A stretch of 64,000 bases of DNA from Bacteroidota bacterium (GCA_022710185.1 JAKLHK010000001.1:126632-190631), one strand, 5' to 3'; positions 35,511 through 44,109 are shown, counted from the stretch's first letter. The notes: generated from the letters alone by a model not told the origin. Numbers and translations are program-made.

Positions 35511-36512
35511 TTGATGATTTCCTTCTGGAACACCCTGCCCCGCCCTATCGTCAGCCTTGCGCCCATGGAAGATGTGACCGACACTTCCTTCCGGGAACAG
35601 GTGATCCGCATGTCGGCACCGGGAACGCTGCACGTGATGTACACCGAATTCACTTCCACCGACGGGCTATGCCACGAACGGGGCTTTGATAAGGTGGCTG
35701 AACGCCTGGTGGTCAACTCCTCGGAGCGGGAACTACTTCAGCAACAGGGCATTCGCCTGGTAGCCCAGATCTGGGGCAGCCAGCCGGAGCGCTTTGCCCG
35801 GGCCGCCGAAATGGTAAGCCAGACCGGCCGCTTTGATGGTATCGACATCAACATGGGCTGTCCGGTGAAGAAGGTGGTGAAAGGGGGCAGCTGTTCGGCC
35901 CTCATCCTGGACCCAACCCGGGCCCAGGACATCATACGGGCCACCCGCGAATCCACCCCGCTACCTGTTAGCGTAAAAACCCGTGTCGGTTTCCACCAGC
36001 CCGTGACGGAACGCTGGATAAGGCAGTTGCTGGAAGCCGGTCCTTCGGCCATTATCCTGCATGCGCGCACCAGCAAGGAACAGTCGTTGGTAGCGGCCGA
36101 CTGGAGCCATGTGGCCCTGGCCGTGAAGGTAAGGGATGCCCTGGCACCCGATGTCCCGCTGCTGGGCAACGGGGATGTGAGCAGCATGGCCGATGGGCGG
36201 GCCCGCTGCAGGGAGACCGGGGCCGACGGCTTCATGGTGGGCCGCGGGATATTCCACGATCCCTGGATGTTCCGGGATTCGCCCTACGAACCCAGCCGGG
36301 AGGATCGCCTGCACGCCCTCCTCTCGCATGCCCGGCGATATACCCAGACCTGGGGTCCCGACCGCAATTTCCAGGTGCTCAAGCGCTTCTTCAAGATCTA
36401 CCTCCACGGCTTCCCCGGCGCCGCTGCCCTAAGGGCAACGCTCATGGAAACCAATTCCCTGAAGGAAGTGGAGGACGCAGTCGGTCAATCGATTAATCGA
36501 ATGCTCGATTAA
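35511..36512 (+). CDS. dus: tRNA-dihydrouridine synthase
   Basis: This 333-residue FMN enzyme reduces uridines in tRNA. The N-terminal SLAPMEDVTDTSFRE and the catalytic Cys117 in INMGCPVKKVVKGG are conserved, as are HARTSKEQ and GNGDVSS. It is a TIM-barrel Dus with a short helical C-domain. The last codons (QSINRMLD) are written in a CGATTAATC hairpin that spans the stop codon. ATG 35511 is followed at once by a second ATG; either is possible. Confidence 0.95.
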   Translation: MMISFWNTLPRPIVSLAPMEDVTDTSFREQVIRMSAPGTLHVMYTEFTSTDGLCHERGFDKVAERLVVNSSERELLQQQGIRLVAQIWGSQPERFARAAEMVSQTGRFDGIDINMGCPVKKVVKGGSCSALILDPTRAQDIIRATRESTPLPVSVKTRVGFHQPVTERWIRQLLEAGPSAIILHARTSKEQSLVAADWSHVALAVKVRDALAPDVPLLGNGDVSSMADGRARCRETGADGFMVGRGIFHDPWMFRDSPYEPSREDRLHALLSHARRYTQTWGPDRNFQVLKRFFKIYLHGFPGAAALRATLMETNSLKEVEDAVGQSINRMLD

Positions 36513-36518
36513 TCGATT
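36487..36518. terminator. stop-codon-spanning hairpin at dus 3' end
   Basis: AATCGATTAATCGA (36487-36500) and TCGATTAATCGATT (36505-36518) are perfect 14-bp arms around ATGC. The stem lies inside the last dus codons and stop, and abuts the stop of the convergent gene (36519). It is AT-rich, so termination is plausible but not certain. Confidence 0.55.
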
Positions 36519-37277
36519 CTACTGGTGAAAACTCCGGTCGCGCTCATGCAGGATGAGCGCCACACCTACCGTGAACCCCGGCCTCCAATTGCGGCTGCTG
36601 AAATCCTTGCCCTCATCGTTCATGTAAGTGGCCGGATTGATCTTCTCGTTCACCGGACTGTAATCGGTGGCGAGTACCGGCACTTCGAAGTACCCCCTAC
36701 CAAAGGCCGCCAGGGGGATCTTGCGGCTGAGGAAAAGGGTGGCCTGCAGGAAAGGGGTGAGCGAAATGGGCACCGGATCTTCCATGACCATCTCTTCGGC
36801 TTCCTCGTTCACCCGGGTGTACACCCGGTTACGGCTGAAATGAAAAGAGCCCCCCACACCCACCTCCATGTGACTGTTCTGTATGATGCTGGCGCCCACG
36901 CCGATGCCCAGGGAATGGGTGACCAGGTCGAGGTCGCGGCGGGCGGTGGATCCATCGAGGGCTTGACCCTCGGCATAGGTGCCGGCCTCCAGTATGGCAA
37001 AATGGAAATCGGCAAACCAGCCGGCATCGTCGATGACCCGGCCGAAGGCAAACTCATATCCCGACTGCAGGGCGAAATGGCCCATTTCCTGGCTCAGGGT
37101 AGCCGCCCCGGCCTGCCCCTGCCGGGTTTCGTTGTAGCGGTCGATGACACCGTTCAACCCCTGCAGGCGCGTGGTACTGCCGGCCAACCCGGCACTGAAG
37201 TACCAGAAGCTGTGGGCCTGGGACATCAGGGATACAGACCACGGAAGAATCAGAAGAATAAGGATCAGTTTTTTCAT
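36519..37277 (-). CDS. secreted outer-membrane-type protein, 252 aa
   Basis: The protein has a signal peptide (MKKLILILLILPWSVSLMSQA). The mature sequence alternates polar and hydrophobic residues in strands (HFALQSGYEFAFGRVI, DLVTHSLGIGVGASIIQN, MEVGVGGSFHFSRNRVYTRV) and ends near GFTVGVALILHE, consistent with a small outer-membrane beta-barrel. The family is unknown. It is the third gene of the cluster 39531-36519 and follows a strong terminator, so it may have a separate promoter. Confidence 0.75.
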   Translation of the reverse strand: MKKLILILLILPWSVSLMSQAHSFWYFSAGLAGSTTRLQGLNGVIDRYNETRQGQAGAATLSQEMGHFALQSGYEFAFGRVIDDAGWFADFHFAILEAGTYAEGQALDGSTARRDLDLVTHSLGIGVGASIIQNSHMEVGVGGSFHFSRNRVYTRVNEEAEEMVMEDPVPISLTPFLQATLFLSRKIPLAAFGRGYFEVPVLATDYSPVNEKINPATYMNDEGKDFSSRNWRPGFTVGVALILHERDRSFHQ

Positions 37278-37290
37278 GGATGAGGTTATA

Positions 37291-37323
37291 AAAATGCCGG
37301 CGCAGCCAGGATGCTGCGCCGGC
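37291..37323 (-). terminator. Rho-independent terminator after the PQQ-like gene
   Basis: On the minus strand GCCGGCGCAGC (37323-37313) pairs with GCTGCGCCGGC (37306-37296), an 11-bp GC stem, followed by ATTTTTATAA. It is 19 bp after the stop at 37342. Confidence 0.88.
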
Positions 37324-37341
37324 GGGATGGGAAAAAAGGGA

Positions 37342-39093
37342 TCAGTTGACTTTCAGTTTGGTGACCTCTTCCTTACGGAAAGCATAGATATACTCCCCGT
37401 CGAAGGTCATGTCCACCCCCCCGCTGAACTCGGAGTCGTTGGCAAAGGCCTCGTTCTCGGTGTGCCGGCTGGGCTTGATGTTCACGATGCCCTTGATCTC
37501 CCCGTTGCTCAGGTCGATGCCGGCAATGTCGTACTTGTCGTTCTGCAGGAATACGTTGTTCCCCTTACGCACATAGCTCATCACTCCCTTGAACTTCTCG
37601 GTGGAATAGGCCATTTTTCCATCGCCCTTGGCGAAGGCGGCCATGCCCTTGTCGCCCACAATGGCCACCTTGTCGCCCATATCAAAGGCAAAGAGGCCCG
37701 GGCCCACCTTGGCCTTGTTCAGGTCGGTGGCGTAAAGTTCACGTCCGGTAGGGGCATCGTAGCAGTAGAAATACTCTGCCGAGGCGGCATATACCTTCCC
37801 GTTGTCCACCACAATGTCGGTGATGCGCTTCTTGAACTTCTCCGACCGCCAGATATACTGACCAGTATTGATGTCGATGCCCGCAATCCCGAATTTGGGC
37901 AGCCAGATGTATTCATTCACGTAATAAATGGTGTAGCCGTCCTGGGGATTGCCTTCACGGGTGATGCGCTGCTGGTTCACAAAGCCTCCCAGCTGCATCA
38001 CCAGGGTGTTGCCGCTGATCTGCAGGTGGGGGATGGCGGTGGCATCCTTGATCTTTTCGGTGGTCCACAGCTCCTTGCCGGTCTCCAGGTCGAACTTCTG
38101 CACGAACTTGTTCTTCAGCTTGTCATCGCCCAGTACGATGTACACGGCATTGTCGGTAATCAGGGGATCGGCGATGGCGCCATAAATGCCGGCCCTCAGG
38201 TTTTTGCCGGTGCCGGAGCGCTTGAAGCCTTCCAGGTCGGGCTGGTAATAGGCACCCCAAATCTCCTTGCCCGAAGCGAGATCATACACCTGGAGCCCCC
38301 CCAACTGAAGGAAGAGTTTTTTTCCGCTGATGGACAGCTTGACCAGGGGATCGCGGGTGAGTACGGTCTTTTCTACCATGCCACGGTAGGTGGCTTCCCA
38401 AACCACTTCCCCGTTGCTGGCCTTGATTCGCATGAGCTGGTTCTTGAAACCGGAGAACAGGGCGAGCAGTCCCTTGGGCTGGAAGTTCACCATGACCAGC
38501 TCGTTGGATTCCGGGAGGTAGATGTAATGGCCTACAGAGCCGCGGAACCGGGTGGTCTCCCAAATCTCCTTGCCCGTCAGCAGGTCGATCATAATAAGGG
38601 CCTCCTTCTGGGCAAAGGCGAAGGTGCGGGTTTCCTCTATGTACACGATCATGTCCTCCAGCTGGGCGGCGTTACCCGAAGCGTCCTCCTTGGGCTTGGG
38701 GAAACTGAAACGGTCCTTGATCCACAGCATCTTGCCGTCCTTCAGGTCGACGGCGGCAATACGGTCCTTGCCCAGCTTGTTGTCGAATACCAGCATGGCA
38801 TTGGCTTCCCACATGATGATCTGGTAATTGGTGTTGCTGAGCTCCCCATCGCTGATATCCTTGAATCTCTTGCTGTATACCAGCTTGCCTGTCTTGCCGT
38901 CCATCAGGCAGAACTCGGTACGGGTTGAGCCGACCAACCGCTCCCCATCCGGGGAGGCATTGGCGTAAAGGCTTCCCTTGTTGTCGAGAGAGCCCTCCCA
39001 TACCGTCTTGAATACAGGGTCCTTGCCGGCAAAGGCCGGCATAATGGCCATTGCGCCGAGGGCGAGGCCGAGCAGGAGTTGTTTGGTTTTCAT
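37342..39093 (-). CDS. secreted PQQ-like beta-propeller protein
   Basis: The 583-residue protein has a signal peptide (MKTKQLLLGLALGAMAIMPAFA). Repeated blade motifs of the PQQ/WD40-like type are visible: LMDGKTGKLVYSKRF, VDLKDGKMLWIKDR, IDLLTGKEIWETT, YDLASGKEIWG, FDLETGKELWTTEKI, IDINTGQYIWRSEKF, YDAPTGRELYATDL. No PQQ-dehydrogenase catalytic residues are identified and no lipobox is present, so it is probably a periplasmic or secreted scaffold rather than BamB. It is 33 bp downstream of the 134-residue secreted protein gene. Confidence 0.88.
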   Translation of the reverse strand: MKTKQLLLGLALGAMAIMPAFAGKDPVFKTVWEGSLDNKGSLYANASPDGERLVGSTRTEFCLMDGKTGKLVYSKRFKDISDGELSNTNYQIIMWEANAMLVFDNKLGKDRIAAVDLKDGKMLWIKDRFSFPKPKEDASGNAAQLEDMIVYIEETRTFAFAQKEALIMIDLLTGKEIWETTRFRGSVGHYIYLPESNELVMVNFQPKGLLALFSGFKNQLMRIKASNGEVVWEATYRGMVEKTVLTRDPLVKLSISGKKLFLQLGGLQVYDLASGKEIWGAYYQPDLEGFKRSGTGKNLRAGIYGAIADPLITDNAVYIVLGDDKLKNKFVQKFDLETGKELWTTEKIKDATAIPHLQISGNTLVMQLGGFVNQQRITREGNPQDGYTIYYVNEYIWLPKFGIAGIDINTGQYIWRSEKFKKRITDIVVDNGKVYAASAEYFYCYDAPTGRELYATDLNKAKVGPGLFAFDMGDKVAIVGDKGMAAFAKGDGKMAYSTEKFKGVMSYVRKGNNVFLQNDKYDIAGIDLSNGEIKGIVNIKPSRHTENEAFANDSEFSGGVDMTFDGEYIYAFRKEEVTKLKVN

Positions 39094-39126
39094 CTTGCTT
39101 TGAGTTTGGTTGTTATTGAAAGAATG

Positions 39127-39531
39127 TCATATCTCGTATGTAAACCTGATCTTCACCTGGGTGCCTTTCTGCATCTTCCAGTCGAATACCTTCTCTTTCA
39201 GCAGGTCCTTGAACTTTCCGGTGAAATTATGGTCCGTAATGTCGGTCTCGGCGAGAAAGACTGTCTGTATGCGCCCTTTGCCGTAGCCGGGCTTTTTCCC
39301 GGCCGTACCTTCGGCAGAGAGGGTAAGGTCGAAGGTCATGGAGCCCCGGGTCCCAGTGTAAGCCCCGAGCAGCTCCACGGTGGCCTCTTCGGTCAGGAGA
39401 CCCTGCAGCCATGCATTCGCTTCTGCCCGGATCTCTTCTGGGTCCTTCAGCACTCTGGACTGCGCCAATGATGCCCACACCGGAATAACCAGCAGGAAAA
39501 AGAACAGGATTAAGGGTAGGTTCCTTCTCAT
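39127..39531 (-). CDS. secreted protein, 134 aa, hypothetical
   Basis: The protein has a signal peptide ending near ASLAQ. The mature part (about 110 residues) is mixed: a helix (DPEEIRAEANAWLQGLLTEE) then strands (GSMTFDLTLSAEG, GRIQTVFLAETDI, GTQVKIRFTYEI). I do not recognise the family. It heads the cluster with the PQQ-like propeller, and a perfect palindrome lies about 185 bp upstream of its ATG next to the end of the NarL-type regulator gene. Confidence 0.75.
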   Translation of the reverse strand: MRRNLPLILFFFLLVIPVWASLAQSRVLKDPEEIRAEANAWLQGLLTEEATVELLGAYTGTRGSMTFDLTLSAEGTAGKKPGYGKGRIQTVFLAETDITDHNFTGKFKDLLKEKVFDWKMQKGTQVKIRFTYEI

Positions 39532-39661
39532 CGTTTATTCTTAAAGAAGCAGGGCCTCATAACGGAATCATCCCTGACCTCAAAGCAAGAATGGAGACGC
39601 CGTATGAGGACCCTGTTTGCTGAATTCCTTGGCTGCTTTGAGGTAGATGCAAGGGATAGGG

Positions 39662-39669
39662 CAAAGATG
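39662..39669 (-). promoter_or_regulatory. -7-like element CATCTTTG before the secreted-protein cluster
   Basis: CATCTTTG (minus) matches TAnnTTTG with one mismatch. A start near 39655 would put the palindrome at 39715-39730 at about -68. Confidence 0.35.
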
Positions 39670-39703
39670 CCCCGATGCGAAGAGATAAAACATCCGGGGC
39701 CTA

Positions 39704-39732
39704 CCGTAATTACCTACGGGAATTCCCGTAAT
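39704..39732. promoter_or_regulatory. palindromic operator candidate TACGGGAATTCCCGTA
   Basis: TACGGGAATTCCCGTA (39715-39730) is a perfect 16-bp palindrome. CCGTAAT occurs at its right edge (39726-39732) and again at 39704-39710. It sits 20 bp after the end of the LuxR-type regulator gene and upstream of the secreted-protein cluster. A NarL/FixJ dimer site is a reasonable inference. Confidence 0.5.
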
Positions 39733-39749
39733 CAGATACTGAAATAGGC

Positions 39750-40403
39750 TCAGGAGAGGAAGCCGTGGCGGATGGCGAAGCGGATAAGTCCCGCCACATT
39801 GGAGACGCCGATCTTTCGCATGATATTGGTACGGTGGGTATCCACGGTGCGGTGGCTTATGAAGAGGCGGTCGCTGATCTCCTTGTTGGAAAGCCCTTCG
39901 GCCACCAGTCGCAGGATCTCTGTCTCTCGGGAAGTCAGCTCGGGAAGGGTATCGGGCCCCCCGGGGCTGGCGCCGGCGGCTTCGCGGGCCTGTATGAGGC
40001 CCAGGGTGACCTCCCCGCTAAAATACCGCAGTCCGGCGGCTACCTGACGTATGGCCTCCACCAGCTCCTTGCGGTCGGCGTTCTTCAGCACATAACCGGA
40101 GGCGCCGAGATCGATGAGCCGCTGCACTATGGCGCGCTCATTGTGCATGGAAAGGATGATGACGCGGGTAGAAGGGTGCTTCTTCCGTATCGCCGCCATC
40201 ACTTCCAGGCCGTTCATCCGGGGCATGTTGATATCCAGCAGCAGGATATCGGCACTCACCACCTGGAGGCGGTTCATGAGCTCAATTCCGTCGTTGGCCT
40301 CGCCCACGATGCTTAGGCCTTCATCGTGCAGGAGGAGGGACTTGATGCCGTCGATCACGAGCTGATGATCGTCGGCAATGATGATCCTGATGATTTCGTT
40401 CAT
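39750..40403 (-). CDS. NarL/FixJ-type response regulator
   Basis: The 217-residue protein has a receiver domain (IIADDHQLVIDGIK acidic pair; phospho-acceptor Asp in LLLDINMPRMNG; Lys in VLKNADRKELVEA) and a C-terminal LuxR-type helix-turn-helix (LTSRETEILRLVAEGLSNKE, then ISDRLFISHRTVDTHRTNIM). It overlaps the upstream histidine kinase by 4 bp (ATGA-type), so it is the cognate partner. A palindrome just downstream is a candidate target. Confidence 0.96.
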   Translation of the reverse strand: MNEIIRIIIADDHQLVIDGIKSLLLHDEGLSIVGEANDGIELMNRLQVVSADILLLDINMPRMNGLEVMAAIRKKHPSTRVIILSMHNERAIVQRLIDLGASGYVLKNADRKELVEAIRQVAAGLRYFSGEVTLGLIQAREAAGASPGGPDTLPELTSRETEILRLVAEGLSNKEISDRLFISHRTVDTHRTNIMRKIGVSNVAGLIRFAIRHGFLS

Positions 40404-42343
40404 ACGGGTATCCTGAGCGTGACCACGGTACCATTTCCCGGAGAGGTCTCATAATGGATCTCTCCCCCTACGGCATTCACCCGGCTAAGCATGTTCAGCA
40501 GTCCGATGCCCTTTCCCTGCTCCCGGGCATGGTCGAAGCCCCTTCCATTGTCTTCTACCACCATCACAATATGCTGTTTGTTGAGAAAAAGCTGAAGTCC
40601 GACCTCGCTGGCCTGACTGTGCCTGATAATGTTGTTCACCAGTTCCTGAAGGATACGATAGAGGCTTACCTCGATCTTCTCCGGATACCGCTCGTCCATA
40701 CCGACGTGATCGAAACTGTACCTTATGCCCGAAGGCCGCAGGCTGCGCCCCAGCATTTCTTCGATGGAGGGGATGAGGCCCAGCTCGTTGAGGGCTTTGG
40801 GGCGCATTTCATGCGAGAGGGTCCTAACTTCGGAACAGGCCTCGTCCAGGGCATGGCTGAGCTTCTTCACCTGATCGCGGGCATCCCCTTCCAGCCTCAG
40901 GTTCTCAGAAATTCCCTCGCACACCAGCTTGAGGCCCGAGAGGGTCTGTCCCACCCCATCGTGTAGGTCCTCCGCGATCCGCTTACGCTCCGTCTCCTGG
41001 GCCTCGATCACGGCATTCATGCGCAGCTCCTGCTGCCGGATCATCTCGTTCTGCAGCACGCTGCGCTGGCGCTGGCGATAGCGGTAGTATTCGAAGAAGG
41101 CCGTTCCAAGCATCATCACCACAAAGCCCAGCAACAGGGTGATCTGGAATCGCTGCTGCTTGATCTTCAACTTATCCAGTTCCTTTTCGCTGGTGAGGAG
41201 GGCTATCCGCTGCTCCTTCTTCTCCGCCTCAAAGCGCTCCTGCATCTCCAGGATGCGGGCATTTACCTGATCGTTGTAAACTTCCTCCCTGATCCGGTTA
41301 TACTCCCTCAGGGCCGACAGCGCCTGCCGGTCTTTTCCCGTGGCCTCATATACCAGGCTCAGCCGCGACAAGGCGTTGATCTGCTCTTCCCTCACCTGAG
41401 CCTGGCGGGCGATCTCCAACGAACGCACCAGGAAGCTTTCAGCGCTTCCCCATGACCCTTTGCGGTAATAGACCTCCCCCAGGCTTCCCAGGGTAGAAGC
41501 TATGGCCTTGAGGTCCCCCAGGCCTTCCCTGATCTGCAATGCCTGAAGAAGGTATACCTCAGCGCTGTCCACCTGCCCTTCCGCCGCGAGAATGGCGCCT
41601 ATATTGTTAAGCTGCACGCCCAGGGCCTCTGAGGAACCGGCCTCCCTAAGGTAGCCGAGCGCCAGACGGATGTGCTTCTTGGCCCTCACTGTATCCCCGG
41701 ATTCGAGGAATACGTTGGCCATATTGCCATAGGAAGCCCCAATTCCATATCCATCCTGAAGCTTAATCCTGATATCCAGCGCTTTCCGATGGTATTCCAG
41801 GGATTTTGAAAGATTTCCCAGGTTGAAATGAATGATGGCGATGTTATTGAGGGTATAGCTGATCCAGCGCTCCTCTCCCCGTTGTTCATAAATGCGCAGG
41901 GCCCTCAGCTGGCGGTCGAGGGCGGCATCCAGGCGCCCCTGCTTCTGGTGCACTATGCCTTGTTTGTTGTACAGGGCGGCCACACCGGCACTGTCGCCCA
42001 GTTGCTGACGTATTTGCATGGCCCGGTTGAACTGTTCCAGCGCCTGGGCAAATTCGTTGCGATCAATGTATATGATGCCCAGATCGTTGAGCGCCTGGGC
42101 TTCGCCCTTGCGGAAGTTCAGGCGGGTCGCCAGGTTCAGGGCCTCGCGGCCATAGAAGAGGGCAGTATCCTGGTCCTTTAGTCGATATTCCCAACACAGA
42201 TCACTCAGTACCATTACTTTGTGCGTATCCCTGGCCTGAACCAATACCCGTTTCAGGCTATCGGATACGCTGGCTTGCCCAGGGAAAAGGCCGGCCAGGA
42301 CCATCACAAGGACCACAACTGAACGCAAAAAGGATTTGGGCAT
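40400..42343 (-). CDS. TPR-containing sensor histidine kinase (HisKA_3/NarX-type)
   Basis: The 647-residue protein has an N-terminal signal/anchor (SVVVLVMVLAGLF), about seven tetratricopeptide repeats (residues 40-330, for example LNDLGIIYIDRNEFAQALEQ), a coiled coil, one membrane segment (ITLLLGFVVMMLGTAFF), the dimerisation/phosphoacceptor motif ETERKRIAEDLHDGVGQTLS and an HATPase domain (LVNNIIRHS, VVEDNGRGFD). The TPR region is predicted periplasmic. TATCTTTG (minus, 42364-42371) is a matching -7 element 21 bp before the ATG. Confidence 0.95.
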   Translation of the reverse strand: MPKSFLRSVVVLVMVLAGLFPGQASVSDSLKRVLVQARDTHKVMVLSDLCWEYRLKDQDTALFYGREALNLATRLNFRKGEAQALNDLGIIYIDRNEFAQALEQFNRAMQIRQQLGDSAGVAALYNKQGIVHQKQGRLDAALDRQLRALRIYEQRGEERWISYTLNNIAIIHFNLGNLSKSLEYHRKALDIRIKLQDGYGIGASYGNMANVFLESGDTVRAKKHIRLALGYLREAGSSEALGVQLNNIGAILAAEGQVDSAEVYLLQALQIREGLGDLKAIASTLGSLGEVYYRKGSWGSAESFLVRSLEIARQAQVREEQINALSRLSLVYEATGKDRQALSALREYNRIREEVYNDQVNARILEMQERFEAEKKEQRIALLTSEKELDKLKIKQQRFQITLLLGFVVMMLGTAFFEYYRYRQRQRSVLQNEMIRQQELRMNAVIEAQETERKRIAEDLHDGVGQTLSGLKLVCEGISENLRLEGDARDQVKKLSHALDEACSEVRTLSHEMRPKALNELGLIPSIEEMLGRSLRPSGIRYSFDHVGMDERYPEKIEVSLYRILQELVNNIIRHSQASEVGLQLFLNKQHIVMVVEDNGRGFDHAREQGKGIGLLNMLSRVNAVGGEIHYETSPGNGTVVTLRIPV

Positions 42344-42363
42344 AGGATAGCACTCCGCAGGCT

Positions 42364-42371
42364 CAAAGATA
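42364..42371 (-). promoter_or_regulatory. -7 promoter element TATCTTTG before the histidine kinase
   Basis: TATCTTTG on the minus strand matches TAnnTTTG. It is about 20 bp before the ATG at 42343, giving a short leader. Confidence 0.5.
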
Positions 42372-42414
42372 AGGAAAAGCCTGCACGGGGAGATGGCCGC
42401 CGATCATGTCATGC

Positions 42415-42828
42415 TCAGGGCAGGGGAGCCCCAAATGCATAACGTACGGTGCTGTCCCTGCGTCCGTTGTCATCGTAAAAGGTCCAGCGCCCGTGCCAGT
42501 AAAAATGGGGCCCCAGGGGTTCATAATCCATCCGGGCCCATCCCTTGCGCTCAAGGTTCCCGTTGGACCGATAATACTTTACCTTGATGCGCTGCTTGCC
42601 GTAATGGTATGTAACCCAGGTCCTCCCCTCAGGGTCAAGGTGCACCCATCGCCCCTTCTCAAGGCCGTCCTTGTAACTGCCATAGGCCATCAGGGTGCCC
42701 AGCTGACTGTGCTCATGCCAAAGTCCCTGCTTGCGGCGGCTGGTATCATAGCGGTTGATCTTCTGTTCCCGGCAGGAACAGACGAAGATCAGCGTTAGGG
42801 CCAGCAGCAGGAAAGGCAGGGACTTCAT
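42415..42828 (-). CDS. MORN/YwqK-like repeat lipoprotein, 137 aa
   Basis: The protein has a lipoprotein signal peptide with lipobox FVCSC (Cys19). The mature part carries MORN-like units: RKQGLWHEHSQLGTLMAYGS, YKDGLEKGRWVHLDPEGRTW, YYRSNGNLERKGW, HGRWTFYDDNGRRDSTV. Such repeats occur in many Bacteroidota surface lipoproteins without a fixed function. It follows the M56-TonB gene by 21 bp and is probably in the blaI operon. Confidence 0.8.
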   Translation of the reverse strand: MKSLPFLLLALTLIFVCSCREQKINRYDTSRRKQGLWHEHSQLGTLMAYGSYKDGLEKGRWVHLDPEGRTWVTYHYGKQRIKVKYYRSNGNLERKGWARMDYEPLGPHFYWHGRWTFYDDNGRRDSTVRYAFGAPLP

Positions 42829-42849
42829 GCGCCGGTAAAGGTCGGCGAA

Positions 42850-44109
42850 TTATTCCTTCTTCTTGTCGGAAAGCTGGAATTTGACCGGCAGGGTGAGCAT
42901 GGCGGTCACAGGCTTGCCTTCCTTGTCCAGGGCCGGCTTCCAGTCAGTCATCATCTTTACCACCCTGAGGGCTTCCTCATCGCAGCCCCCGCCTATTCCC
43001 TTCTCTACCTTCAGGTCCTCCATCCGGCCCTTCTCGTTCACCTTGAACATGACGTACACTGTACCAGTCTTTCCCTGCTTGCGGGCTTCTTCAGGGTACC
43101 TGATATTGGCCTGCAGGAACTTCATCATGGCCTCGGTGCCTCCGACGTATTCCGGCATCGACTTCACCTCCTTGAACGGCTTGTCCTGGGGGTTACGCGA
43201 CAGAAGTTCCGCTTCAGTATCGAGGATGATACCGGATACGGCCGAGGCCTGTGAACGACCGGGCTCAGGCCGGGCGGCCATGAGGGCTGCCGAGGCAAAC
43301 AACACAAAGGCAAGGACATACCTTGTCAGGTTCTCCCTGCGTACAGACTTGTTCATCATCATGATCCTTCTTTTTAGTGAAACATTTCCGAAAGCATTAC
43401 TTAGTGTTCCAGCTTCTTTGCCGAGGGCCCTGTCGAGCATGACCCTGAGGTAAGTCGATACATTTCCCTCGCTGCCCAGGCTTCCCCGGTCGGCAAGAAA
43501 TTCATGCACTTCCAACAGGTCCCTGCGGAGCAGGTAGATGAACGGATTGAACCACTGCAGCACCGTGATCCATTCCAGGAAAAGGATATCCGCCGTATGA
43601 GCCTGTCGGATATGCACCCTTTCATGCCGCAGTATGACTTCCTGCTCCTCCAGGCTCAGTTGACGCTCATTCCAGATCACCCGGTGCAGAAAGGCATAGG
43701 TGCCCCGGATGTGCGGGTGGTCGAGCGCCAACCCAGGCCAGGCAGTGCTCGGCCTGCTGCGCTGCATCAGGCTCAGTATCCTGAACAGGTTCCAGAGGTG
43801 GAACGTGAGCCAGGCTCCGGCACCCAGCAGATAGATCATCATCACGGGCTCAGGAAGCATCCTGGCCATTGCCCCTGCCCCCTCTTCCCCGAGCACAGCC
43901 ATCGGCAATTCATAATGCAGCAGGGCCGGGGCCGGGGATTGCACACGCCCCGCCCACAAGGGCAGCCCATAGGCCAAGGGGATGGACAGTAACAGGAAAG
44001 CGCGGCCCAGGGAGAAATAGCCCCGGTCGCGGAGCAATGTCCGGTAGAGTATCCAGGCCAGGGCGATCAGCAAGCCGGCATGGAGCTGGATGAGCAGGAA
44101 CGTATTCAT
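42850..44109 (-). CDS. M56 (BlaR1-like) membrane metallopeptidase with TonB C-terminal domain
   Basis: The 419-residue protein has three N-terminal membrane segments (about 5-24, 33-52, 88-110), the zinc motif His162-Glu163-x-x-His166 (LRHERVHIRQAH) with Glu179 downstream, a fourth membrane segment (TRYVLAFVLFASAALMA) and a periplasmic TonB-type C-domain (about 320-415: IRYPEEARKQGKTGTVYVMF ... VKFQL). In BlaR1 the C-domain senses beta-lactams and the protease inactivates BlaI. Here a TonB-like domain replaces the sensor, so the signal is unknown. It overlaps blaI by 4 bp. Confidence 0.94.
   Translation of the reverse strand: MNTFLLIQLHAGLLIALAWILYRTLLRDRGYFSLGRAFLLLSIPLAYGLPLWAGRVQSPAPALLHYELPMAVLGEEGAGAMARMLPEPVMMIYLLGAGAWLTFHLWNLFRILSLMQRSRPSTAWPGLALDHPHIRGTYAFLHRVIWNERQLSLEEQEVILRHERVHIRQAHTADILFLEWITVLQWFNPFIYLLRRDLLEVHEFLADRGSLGSEGNVSTYLRVMLDRALGKEAGTLSNAFGNVSLKRRIMMMNKSVRRENLTRYVLAFVLFASAALMAARPEPGRSQASAVSGIILDTEAELLSRNPQDKPFKEVKSMPEYVGGTEAMMKFLQANIRYPEEARKQGKTGTVYVMFKVNEKGRMEDLKVEKGIGGGCDEEALRVVKMMTDWKPALDKEGKPVTAMLTLPVKFQLSDKKKE

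Noticed and set aside
37144..38928. 594-aa open frame on the plus strand
   Set aside because: It is antisense to the PQQ-like propeller gene, which has a signal peptide, repeated blades and a terminator; the plus frame shows no motif.
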